A DNA stretch of 27,521 nt, from positions 1 to 27,521 of the IMG/VR virus record IMGVR_UViG_3300005613_000339; one strand, given 5' to 3'. A model generated the notes under the pieces. That model worked only from the letters and a program-made list of their open reading frames with translations. It was not told the origin of the DNA and did not search any database. Shown here piece after piece: positions 20,580 to 25,950 of the stretch. The translations under genes were made by a program, and so were the position numbers. Each line of letters begins with the position of its first letter. Positions within the stretch are counted from its first letter, which is position 1. Origin of the DNA: a virus.

Positions 20580-21888
20580 ATTTTCTAATATAATCAATTA
20601 CAGACTCACTCCATCCATCAATATGCATCCAAGCACCATAACCCACCCCATTTTTATACGATGATACATTAATCATATACCCTTTACCCTTTGGGTCTGG
20701 AACCATATCATGAGCCTGTTCATCTGTAATGACAATCATCCTGTCATATTTTTCTATGACATCAACAGATTTAATTGACCTACCGAGATAAGTACCATCA
20801 TAAGGTTGGCTGTTGGAGATAGCATCCCTCAATGCAAATCCGTGACGAGCAGGCACAAGGACTTCATATTGAGAGAATGAATAAACCTTGACCTGTTCGC
20901 AGATTTCTCTTAACAGTATTGCTAAGCCAAGACCAGCATCAATCCTTAGCATCCCAGACTTTTGTGAAAGAGAATTATCCATTGAACCAGAAACATCAAC
21001 AAGCAAAATTGTTTTCCCCCCCAGTTTCTCTTGAGAGGCCAAGCATTTCATCATAGCTCTTTCAATATGATCTTCCCATTGAGGAACATATCGAGCGGCA
21101 GCAATAAAACGAAAAGGGAGAACCCGTTCGACTTTCATTTTGTCAAGAGAATTAAAGATAATTTGCTCATCTACGCCAACTGAATTCATATTTCGTAGAT
21201 TTCTAAGCAACGCCATTGCTCCTAAACGATTCTCTTTCATTAATCGTTCCCAAGTTTCCTTTTTATCCTTACCAGTTGATAAAGCTACTTCCCAGGTATC
21301 CGGTGGTTGAAGAGTATTATCAACCAATCTCTTCCATAAAACTTCTTGCTCTTTATCTTTGGGTTTAGCATGGGAAAGGAAAAGAGCATCTCTGAGTTTT
21401 ATTTTATCAGGTCTGTTATATTTGCTAAGTTGATATTGATCAAACTTTGGGAATGCTTTTGCTAATCCCTTTTTGATTTGAGAAGCAAGAGGACATTTTC
21501 CCTCTTTCCAATAGATAGCAAGAAATTCTGTTATTTCATCTGGCCTCTGAATAACCCTTGCTAATGTCTCTTTGACTAAATCCCTATGTGCAACTCCATT
21601 GACTTTAGTAGATAGCCTTGCCATTTCTCTTACTATCAATAAAGGAATATGACGCAATTTCATCTTTTCCCTTGCCTCAATAGCCATATCAGCTACCTTT
21701 TGAGGGGCTACATGAGGAATCAAAGAAATAATTCTATCAGCAATATCTTCACCATTCTCATAGAATTGCTTTTCCCATAATAGACAGGCCATCACGGAAC
21801 GCCTTAATTGCTGTTCTGGGTTGATATGCTTTGCTGTAGCTCCCTCATGGGTGTGTATTGGTTGCCTAGGAATATTTAATCTTGCCAT
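20566..21888 (-). CDS. rsr: Ro60/Rsr homologue (TROVE plus vWA domains)
   Basis: A 440-aa protein. Residues 1-285 are a TROVE domain of HEAT-like helices (QQLRRSVMACLLWEKQFYEN at 26-45; ADMAIEAREKMKLRHIPLLI at 66-85; PFRFIAAARYVP at 258-269), and 293-430 a von Willebrand A domain with an intact MIDAS: DVSGSM (Asp298, Ser300, Ser302), Thr366 in DGTYLG and Asp389 in ITDE. Ro60 rings bind Y RNAs on their outer face and misfolded RNA in the hole; in bacteria they couple to exoribonucleases such as PNPase. AAAGGAGGTTCACT precedes ATG. Three Y-RNA genes lie directly upstream on the same strand. In a phage the complex may act on RNA stability or host RNA quality control; this is inference. Confidence 0.9.
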   Translation of the reverse strand: MARLNIPRQPIHTHEGATAKHINPEQQLRRSVMACLLWEKQFYENGEDIADRIISLIPHVAPQKVADMAIEAREKMKLRHIPLLIVREMARLSTKVNGVAHRDLVKETLARVIQRPDEITEFLAIYWKEGKCPLASQIKKGLAKAFPKFDQYQLSKYNRPDKIKLRDALFLSHAKPKDKEQEVLWKRLVDNTLQPPDTWEVALSTGKDKKETWERLMKENRLGAMALLRNLRNMNSVGVDEQIIFNSLDKMKVERVLPFRFIAAARYVPQWEDHIERAMMKCLASQEKLGGKTILLVDVSGSMDNSLSQKSGMLRIDAGLGLAILLREICEQVKVYSFSQYEVLVPARHGFALRDAISNSQPYDGTYLGRSIKSVDVIEKYDRMIVITDEQAHDMVPDPKGKGYMINVSSYKNGVGYGAWMHIDGWSESVIDYIRKYESQ

Positions 21889-21907
21889 AGTGAACCTCCT
21901 TTTATTG

Positions 21908-21990
21908 ATGGGTGGGAACCAAGGAACAAACGGTTATAGTATTTTCAATTTCAAGTCGAAGTAGCCATAACCTTCACCATTGATACCCAT
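21908..21990 (-). ncRNA. Y-RNA-like gene 3
   Basis: An 83-nt element closed by ATGGGT/ACCCAT and ATCAA/TTGGT, then stem GGTTATGG/CTATAACC. It shares with Y RNAs 1 and 2 the 5' segment AATGGTGAAG, the loop motif TACTTCG 13 nt after ATGG, and the 3' segment CGTTTGTTCCT. It ends next to the rsr ribosome site. It lacks a tRNA-like domain. Confidence 0.65.
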
Positions 21991-21994
21991 AAAT

Positions 21995-22069
21995 TTGATG
22001 GAGACTGAGGAATAAACGATTACAGACAGTTTTAGTTAGCAGCGAAGTACCTGTAATCTTCACCATCAA
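21995..22069 (-). ncRNA. Y-RNA-like gene 2
   Basis: A 75-nt element with perfectly paired ends (TTGATGG/CCATCAA) and an inner perfect 8-bp stem GATTACAG/CTGTAATC. Relative to copy 3 the inner stem differs by paired changes (A-T to G-C and C-G to U-A), which supports the fold. It has the same TACTTCG loop motif and CGTTTATTCCT 3' strand. Confidence 0.7.
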
Positions 22070-22083
22070 TCTACAATAATGTA

Positions 22084-22227
22084 TTGCCGAGGAACATACG
22101 AAAAGAGAACGTTAAGCGCTCTACCTAGCTGAGCTATCCCTATCATAAAATTGGGATAGGGAGCAGGATTTGAACCTGCGGCCTCTCGCTCCCAATGCGA
22201 AGTAACTCTTTCCTACGCCATCGGCAA
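22084..22227 (-). ncRNA. Y RNA 1 with circularly permuted tRNA-like domain
   Basis: A 144-nt element. Ends TTGCCGA/TCGGCAA pair, then bulge TGGCGT, AGGAA/TTCCT and GAAAGAG/CTCTTTTC, which is the Ro-binding type of stem (CCGATGG). Inside, in order: hairpin TCGC-ATTGGGA-GCGA with a 7-nt anticodon-like loop, T-arm GCAGG-TTCAAAT-CCTGC (22179-22163), acceptor strand CTATCCC, a linker, acceptor strand GGGATAG, and D-arm GCTC-AGCTAGGTA-GAGC (22134-22118). The 3' half of the tRNA fold precedes the 5' half, the topology of bacterial Y RNAs that mimic tRNA. It neighbours rsr. Confidence 0.85.
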
Positions 22228-22273
22228 AATAATTATTCAAGTGCATGTCCAACCCTTTTTTGAGGTTAGATAT

Positions 22274-22302
22274 AGGGTATAGATTTATTTTGGAAATGTC
22301 AA
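22274..22302 (-). promoter_or_regulatory. Candidate promoter for Y RNAs and rsr
   Basis: Minus strand: TTGACA (22302-22297) with TACCCT 17 bp or TATACC 15 bp downstream, about 50 bp before Y RNA 1. The -35 is consensus; the -10 is weak. It is the only good -35 box upstream of the Y RNAs. Confidence 0.45.
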
Positions 22303-22317
22303 GTTTTTTTTACAGAT

Positions 22318-22401
22318 AACGTAAATTTATTGATAATACGTTAATATTTCATTTTTTTTTCATCATCCCTATTATTTAATTGACATTTATTTGCGTATAA
22401 T
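22318..22401 (+). promoter_or_regulatory. Divergent control region with operator-like palindrome and -10 box
   Basis: AACGTA-13 bp-TACGTT (22318-22342) is an inverted repeat of repressor-operator size. TATAAT (22396-22401), 13 bp before the HTH start, is a perfect -10; its TTGACA (22380-22385) is only 10 bp away, so the real -35 must lie elsewhere or need an activator. The transcript leader would be very short. The HTH protein probably acts here. Confidence 0.45.
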
Positions 22402-22414
22402 GTAAATAGGCATT

Positions 22415-22684
22415 ATGGATTTGCACCCATTAAGAGAATATCGGCAGAAACACGCACTCACCCAGAAAGAGCTTGCTATCATTTTAAATACCTCCCATGC
22501 GTCCATTTCAAGAATCGAAGCAAGAAAACAAAAGATAGATCCCAATGAAGCTATTGTGATTTCCGAAAAACTTAATAATGAGGTTCACTATCTCGAATTG
22601 TTATATCCTGATAATGGTAATAAATTTAAAACCTATCCAATATCACGAATCGTAAAGCAACTGAAAAAGTGGTGCAGATTATGA
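22415..22684 (+). CDS. Cro/CI-type HTH regulator
   Basis: An 89-aa XRE-family protein. Residues 6-60 form the five-helix domain: LREYRQKHALTQKELAIILN with LTQKELA and recognition helix SHASISRIEARK. The C-terminus is basic. First gene of the rightward operon and divergent from the Y-RNA/rsr unit, the place of a Cro-like switch. The ATG has only AGG close upstream and its leader may be about 7 nt. It is coupled by ATGA to the next ORF. Confidence 0.75.
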   Translation: MDLHPLREYRQKHALTQKELAIILNTSHASISRIEARKQKIDPNEAIVISEKLNNEVHYLELLYPDNGNKFKTYPISRIVKQLKKWCRL

Positions 22685-22800
22685 ATCAATACGGTAAGGG
22701 TAAAGATTTTCTATTTAATTATGTTTACAGGTCAATTTATTACAGATGGAAAAACATATCTGAGCTTTATAGAGATTATGTAACAAAATTTAAGAAATAA
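22681..22800 (+). CDS. Small Tyr-rich basic protein
   Basis: A 39-aa protein, MNQYGKGKDFLFNYVYRSIY, then YRWKNISELYRDYVTKFKK. Its ATG overlaps the stop of the HTH gene (ATGA), which argues for coupled translation. Aromatic and basic; no family recognised. Confidence 0.45.
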   Translation: MNQYGKGKDFLFNYVYRSIYYRWKNISELYRDYVTKFKK

Positions 22801-22811
22801 TAAAAATTATT

Positions 22812-22976
22812 ATGCCCCGATATAATCTCATACAGGAATTAGACATCGATGATTTAGAGCAATTTTTGGAAGAGGCTATACAAGAGAGAAATATGGAAAT
22901 TGCCTCTGTACTTTTGGCTGAGAAAAGAAGACGCAAATTAGATGCCCAAGCCCAACAAGTCCAAGCGGGCTCGTGA
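22812..22976 (+). CDS. Small acidic-helical protein
   Basis: A 54-aa protein, MPRYNLIQELDIDDLEQFLE, then EAIQERNMEIASVLLAEKRR and a Gln/Ala-rich tail. Amphipathic helices suggest a small protein-binding regulator. No Shine-Dalgarno is seen; the next ORF begins inside its end (35-bp overlap). No family recognised. Confidence 0.45.
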   Translation: MPRYNLIQELDIDDLEQFLEEAIQERNMEIASVLLAEKRRRKLDAQAQQVQAGS

Positions 22977-23088
22977 AATACGAAAGCTCGTTAAATTCCT
23001 CAATCTGTATGCTGATTGGCACCACCCCAGCCATAAAAGCTATAGGGGTAGTCATTTGGCAGAGAGCCAGGAGGTATTTGAGTTTTAA
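22942..23088 (+). CDS. Small basic protein
   Basis: A 48-aa protein, MPKPNKSKRAREIRKLVKFL, then NLYADWHHPSHKSYRGSHLA. The ATG lies within the previous gene, and the stop TAATG overlaps the next start. Strong positive charge at the N-terminus suggests nucleic-acid binding. No family recognised. Confidence 0.4.
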   Translation: MPKPNKSKRAREIRKLVKFLNLYADWHHPSHKSYRGSHLAESQEVFEF

Positions 23089-23294
23089 TGCCAAATGAAC
23101 CATCTATAAGGAAACGAGGAGCTAACCCTGCCAAACGCAAATGCATCTGGCCTAGGCCAGATGGTACAAAATGCGGGAAGCTGTTCTGGTCTTTGGATGA
23201 ATCAGATCGTTATTGTCCACGGCATAAAGCATTAAAAAAGATGAGGGCAGGATTTAATGAGTATGAGGAAGATTTCCCCGGAGGGATAGTGTGA
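23088..23294 (+). CDS. Small zinc-binding protein
   Basis: A 68-aa protein with KCIWPRPDGTKCGKLF (residues 18-33) and YCPRHKA (42-48): three Cys and one His arranged like a small zinc knuckle. Ribosome site CAGGAGG lies well upstream inside the preceding gene, whose TAATG overlaps its start. Phages often have such knuckles in early operons; function unknown. Confidence 0.5.
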   Translation: MPNEPSIRKRGANPAKRKCIWPRPDGTKCGKLFWSLDESDRYCPRHKALKKMRAGFNEYEEDFPGGIV

Positions 23295-23452
23295 ATAAAA
23301 AACTCAAACCTATAGGAACTAAATTCTGGTATGGCTACCCGCCAAATAAAAATTGCACATTAGCTGAGTTTAAGAAATTAAGAGAAAAGGCCAATATTGA
23401 TATTGAAAAGTATATATATAAAGAGAGGTATGATGAGAAACAGCACAGCTAA
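23291..23452 (+). CDS. Small hypothetical protein (GTG start)
   Basis: A 53-aa protein, MNKKLKPIGTKFWYGYPPNK, then NCTLAEFKKLREKANIDIEK. GTG overlaps the preceding TGA (GTGTGA) after CGGAGGGATA, a good ribosome site. Its end overlaps the next gene. No family recognised. Confidence 0.45.
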   Translation: MNKKLKPIGTKFWYGYPPNKNCTLAEFKKLREKANIDIEKYIYKERYDEKQHS

Positions 23453-23624
23453 AAAAATCAGAAAGCAAATTTACGGTGAAATGTCTCCACGTATACGAGA
23501 ATACAAATTAGAGAGACATAATAAAACAATATACAAGGATGGGAAACCATATACAGTTGTAACGGAAACTCTAATTAATACCGGCCTGAGGGCAAAGTAT
23601 TTGAAAGCCAAGGCAAGTAACTAA
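23430..23624 (+). CDS. Small basic hypothetical protein
   Basis: A 64-aa protein, MMRNSTAKKIRKQIYGEMSP, with a highly charged N-terminus and TIYKDGKPYTVVTETLINTG, then RAKYLKAKA. AAGAGAGGT is just before the double ATG; 23433 is the alternative start. The pattern of a basic helix followed by a beta hairpin is frequent in small phage proteins, without a named function. Downstream is a copy of the shared 20-bp motif. Confidence 0.45.
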   Translation: MMRNSTAKKIRKQIYGEMSPRIREYKLERHNKTIYKDGKPYTVVTETLINTGLRAKYLKAKASN

Positions 23625-23645
23625 CTATATAACTTCTTGTTATAA
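23622..23645 (+). repeat. Plus-strand copy of the shared attC right-half motif
   Basis: TAACTATATAACTTCTTGTT followed by ATAA differs by one base from the motif at sites A-E on the minus strand and, as there, points in the direction of transcription. It lies between the 64-aa gene and rusA. No left attC half is evident. Confidence 0.55.
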
Positions 23646-23674
23646 TCACTCTATGAACTTTGGGGGACAGATGT

Positions 23675-24088
23675 ATGAAAATCAAAATAACAATCTATGG
23701 TAAACCGATAGCAAAGAAAAGACCACGATTTTTCCGTCGAGGTAATTTTGTTGGAACCTATAATGCACAAGAAATGGAAGAAGGTTTTTGGATGCTGGAA
23801 GCAAAACAGCAAATTAAACAGAAATTGAATGGCCCGGTCGTATTAAATGCGGGTTTCTTTTTTGGGCCTTTAAAATCATGGAGCAAGAAAAAAAGGCTGG
23901 AAGTTGACAATGGTTGGCAACCGCCCCATAGCAAAAAACCAGACCTGGATAATCTCATAAAATTTGTCAAGGACTGCCTGAATGGGCTTGCATGGGATGA
24001 TGATAGCCAGGTCTGTAAAATTGAGGCATTAAAATGTTATGACAAAATCGCAAGAACAGACATAGAAATTATGGAATTAAAACAATAG
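23675..24088 (+). CDS. rusA: RusA-type Holliday junction resolvase
   Basis: A 137-aa nuclease from the ATG at 23675, with GGGGGA upstream. KIKITIYGKPIAKKRPRFFR (N-terminus), then PHSKKPDLDNLIKFVKDCLN (about 85-104), and AWDDDSQVCKIEALK. KPDLDN with D-LNG and DDDSQV carries the metal-binding aspartates of RusA. It resolves branched DNA made in recombination and replication before packaging, and works alongside RecT and the exonuclease from the other arm. Confidence 0.87.
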   Translation: MKIKITIYGKPIAKKRPRFFRRGNFVGTYNAQEMEEGFWMLEAKQQIKQKLNGPVVLNAGFFFGPLKSWSKKKRLEVDNGWQPPHSKKPDLDNLIKFVKDCLNGLAWDDDSQVCKIEALKCYDKIARTDIEIMELKQ

Positions 24089-24100
24089 AGGAGAAATAAC

Positions 24101-24415
24101 ATGAACGACAAATTGCTCGAGGCCCTGGCAGACCTGGAACACAAACAATGGGCACACTGGACTAAATATATGCTCGAAAACCTGCTGGGCTACAATGAAA
24201 ATTCCGCGAATCAGTTTGCAAGAAAGTGTTTCAACCAAATTAACACACCATACTCCGAGCTCACCGAAACGGAAAAAGAATCTGATAGGGAGTGGGCACG
24301 GAAAACATTGGAAACAATACATGGTGAGCATAGAATCACCGTCTGCAAATACTGCAAATTTGAAAATAATCATCATCTGTACTGTAGGATGTATGGCGAA
24401 AAGGAGCAAACATGA
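24101..24415 (+). CDS. Conserved phage protein with HKQW motif
   Basis: A 104-aa protein. Residues 3-73 (LLEALADLEHKQWAHWTKYM, then TPYSELTETEKESDREWARK) follow a pattern frequent in phage and prophage proteins, L-xLEH-xW--W, then Y-xL-E-EK-xDR-WA-K, whose function is unknown to me. The C-terminal 25 residues add CKYC and H/C residues, a possible zinc site. GAGGAGAAATAAC precedes ATG. Confidence 0.6.
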   Translation: MNDKLLEALADLEHKQWAHWTKYMLENLLGYNENSANQFARKCFNQINTPYSELTETEKESDREWARKTLETIHGEHRITVCKYCKFENNHHLYCRMYGEKEQT

Positions 24416-24543
24416 TAACAGGTCTTTTAATCAGGCTTTTCGTAGGTGCCATTATCGGGTTTTTAGCATGTTCCTTGCTGAAATCTAATGGCGGTGACAG
24501 ACCGGAAACGGAAGAAGAGCAGAATTTGGCCAGGAGGGGGTAA
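24412..24543 (+). CDS. Small membrane protein
   Basis: A 43-aa protein, MITGLLIRLFVGAIIGFLAC, then SLLKSNGGDRPETEEEQ: one membrane helix with a Cys at its end and an acidic tail. The start overlaps the previous stop (ATGA), with AAGGAGCAAAC upstream. A lipobox-like LAC is present but L-x-x-C is imperfect. Function unknown. Confidence 0.5.
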   Translation: MITGLLIRLFVGAIIGFLACSLLKSNGGDRPETEEEQNLARRG

Positions 24544-24574
24544 ATGGATAATGAGTTAATTATTGGGAGGCAAT

Positions 24575-24784
24575 ATGGAATTATTTGAATATTGGTGGGA
24601 AGAATCACAACAATACAAAAATCCAGGAACAATAAAGGAAATAGCAAAGGAAGCGTGGGAAGCGGCAAAAAATCTACATGGCAAGGCTGCCTCCCAACCC
24701 AGCACTCCAGAGGACGTTGAATATCGTGGGCATCATTCATTTAGGTGCCCATACTGCAATAATGTGATTCTCCAACGCCGCTGA
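24575..24784 (+). CDS. Small protein with C-terminal CxxC
   Basis: A 69-aa protein from the ATG at 24575 after GGGAGGCAAT. MELFEYWWEESQQYKNPGTI, a helix KEIAKEAWEAAKNL, and RCPYCNN near the C-terminus. The stop is followed within 8 bp by the core GTTAAGT that starts the methyltransferase cassette. No family recognised. Confidence 0.5.
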   Translation: MELFEYWWEESQQYKNPGTIKEIAKEAWEAAKNLHGKAASQPSTPEDVEYRGHHSFRCPYCNNVILQRR

Positions 24785-24810
24785 TTCAATCGTTAAGTGG
24801 ATTTTAGATT

Positions 24811-25350
24811 ATGGCAAGTATTGAATGGGAAACACCCCAGGAGTTTTTTGATAAGCTAAATGCTGAATTTGCTTTTGATATAGATCTCTGTGCCAGTAAA
24901 CACAATGCAAAGCTACCAAATTATTTTAGTATTTCTGAAAACGCTCTTTATCAAAAGTGGGTAGGTTCTTGTTGGCTAAATCCACCATACGATAGAGACA
25001 TTGGGCGTTGGATAGCCAAAGCGTATGAATCAGCTCAGGAAGGTGCAATGGTTGTATGCTTATTGCAGTGTCGATCAGGTGATACAAAGTGGTTTCATAA
25101 TTTCGTCATGAAATCTTCTGAAATGCGCTTTATAAAAGACCGTCTGCATTTTGGACTAAAGGGCAAATTCAGCAGGGCTAATATATCCAGCATTGTAGTT
25201 GTTTTTCGGCCCTATTGTACGGGGCCTCCCTTGACTTCATCTATAGATACAAAGGGGAATCCACTTAACAAGCACATAGACCAGACCCTTATGGGCTTGC
25301 GCCCATCGGGCAGGTCATGTCAGCGTTATGCCGCAAAGTGGGAGATATAA
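24811..25350 (+). CDS. Phage-type DNA N6-adenine methyltransferase in an integron cassette
   Basis: A 179-aa enzyme. WETPQEFFDKLNAEFAFDID (residues 5-24), LCASKHNAKLPNYF, catalytic motif WLNPPYDRDI (about 54-63; NPPY transfers methyl to adenine N6), VVCLLQCRSGDTKWFHNFV (about 77-95), RFIKDRLHFG and a final strand IVVVFRPY. This is the phage Dam family, GATC-type or nonspecific. The gene lies between cassette start GTTAAGTGG (24792) and the complementary CCACTTAAC (25261), inside attC site M. About 30 C-terminal residues are translated attC sequence, not family sequence. The ATG follows the cassette boundary by 18 bp with only GTGGA as ribosome site. Confidence 0.85.
   Translation: MASIEWETPQEFFDKLNAEFAFDIDLCASKHNAKLPNYFSISENALYQKWVGSCWLNPPYDRDIGRWIAKAYESAQEGAMVVCLLQCRSGDTKWFHNFVMKSSEMRFIKDRLHFGLKGKFSRANISSIVVVFRPYCTGPPLTSSIDTKGNPLNKHIDQTLMGLRPSGRSCQRYAAKWEI
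25263..25331 (+). other. attC site M (69 bp, well formed)
   Basis: Plus strand: ACTTAAC ... GTTATGC. Stem GACC/GGTC, CCC/GGG and apex ATGGGC-TTGC-GCCCAT, with unpaired bases between blocks. The next cassette starts GTTATGCC and ends GGCATAAC. It overlaps the 3' end of the methyltransferase ORF. Confidence 0.87.
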
Positions 25351-25352
25351 AT

Positions 25353-25592
25353 ATGAGGCAATTAGATTTATTGCAAATTGTTATGGGAATGAAAAAAGGT
25401 CAAGCGTACAAATTGACGAGGGAAGACATGCTCGGGTGTGCTGATGGTATGTTGGAATCAGCATTTGACGGGCCACCCCGACAGAGCGATATTAATGATT
25501 TCATCAAAGATGCGTCACAGAATTGGGGTGTTGAATTTAAACATGATCTTCTTTCAGACATGTGGACAATGTGTAAAATAGAAGAGGCATAA
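25353..25592 (+). CDS. Cassette gene, hypothetical
   Basis: A 79-aa protein from the ATG at 25353 after GGGAGATATAA. MRQLDLLQIVMGMKKGQAYK, then LTREDMLGCADGMLESAFDG and WTMCKIEEA. Mostly helical; no family recognised. It lies between sites M and N: 22 bp after core GTTATGCC, and its stop codon TAA is part of GGCATAAC, a textbook single-gene cassette. Confidence 0.55.
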   Translation: MRQLDLLQIVMGMKKGQAYKLTREDMLGCADGMLESAFDGPPRQSDINDFIKDASQNWGVEFKHDLLSDMWTMCKIEEA

Positions 25593-25647
25593 CCACCGCA
25601 TTCACTGGACCGGAAAAAGCCCCGGCCAGTGATGCTTAACGTTAGAT
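25587..25647 (+). other. attC site N (61 bp, well formed)
   Basis: Plus strand: GCATAAC ... GTTAGAT (a perfect GTTRRRY). GCATTCACTGG pairs with CCAGTGATGC leaving one unpaired T, then A bulged and CCGG/CCGG around the apex. The pattern of two stems with extra-helical bases on one side is what integron integrase recognises in folded attC. Confidence 0.9.
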
Positions 25648-25662
25648 TTCAGGAGGTAAATT

Positions 25663-25851
25663 ATGATTAAAATAGTGGTAACGACTACAGATTATGGTGC
25701 GGCTGCTCACGGTTTTGGAGATCCCGTAAGAGTATCCGAGATTATTGAAATCCCGACAAAGAGCATTCCACCGAATTTAAAGAAGCACCTTGATTTGATT
25801 GATAATGGGTACTCAACTATTTCTTTTTCACTATTAAGGGAAGAAATCTAA
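25663..25851 (+). CDS. Cassette gene, hypothetical
   Basis: A 62-aa protein, MIKIVVTTTDYGAAAHGFGD, then PVRVSEIIEIPTKSIPPNLK and LDLIDNGYSTISFSLLREE. Alternating strands and one helix; no family recognised. TTCAGGAGGTAAATT before ATG. The cassette start GTTAGATTT and the end AAATCTAAC, which contains the stop codon, are exact complements over 9 bp. Confidence 0.6.
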   Translation: MIKIVVTTTDYGAAAHGFGDPVRVSEIIEIPTKSIPPNLKKHLDLIDNGYSTISFSLLREEI

Positions 25852-25890
25852 CAAGCCCTTGAACAACCGACTGGCTTTTCGCTGCGCTCA
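25846..25890 (+). other. Left half of an attC (site O, right half missing)
   Basis: ATCTAAC followed by AAGCCCTTGAACAACCGAC and an apex-like GGCTTTTCGCTGCGCTC has the composition of the left half and tip of an attC. No complementary right half or GTT core follows before the replication gene. The array seems to have been broken here. Confidence 0.55.
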
Positions 25891-25950
25891 TGCATAAACA
25901 ACCTATAATTTCCTATCTTCAAACATGACTCACAAGGAAGGATAGCATAT

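Noticed and set aside
22141-22200. A standard tRNA gene (T-arm, anticodon-like loop)
   Set aside because: The 5' acceptor strand and D-arm lie 3' of the T-arm, and the whole is enclosed in a Ro-type stem beside rsr; a Y RNA explains it better.
22380-22401. TTGACA...TATAAT as one sigma70 promoter
   Set aside because: The spacer is 10 bp, far too short; only the -10 box is used in the annotation.
24077-24740. Long minus-strand ORFs opposite the rightward genes
   Set aside because: They are antisense shadows of genes with good ribosome sites, and their composition (Leu/Phe/Ser-rich) is typical of reverse-complement frames.
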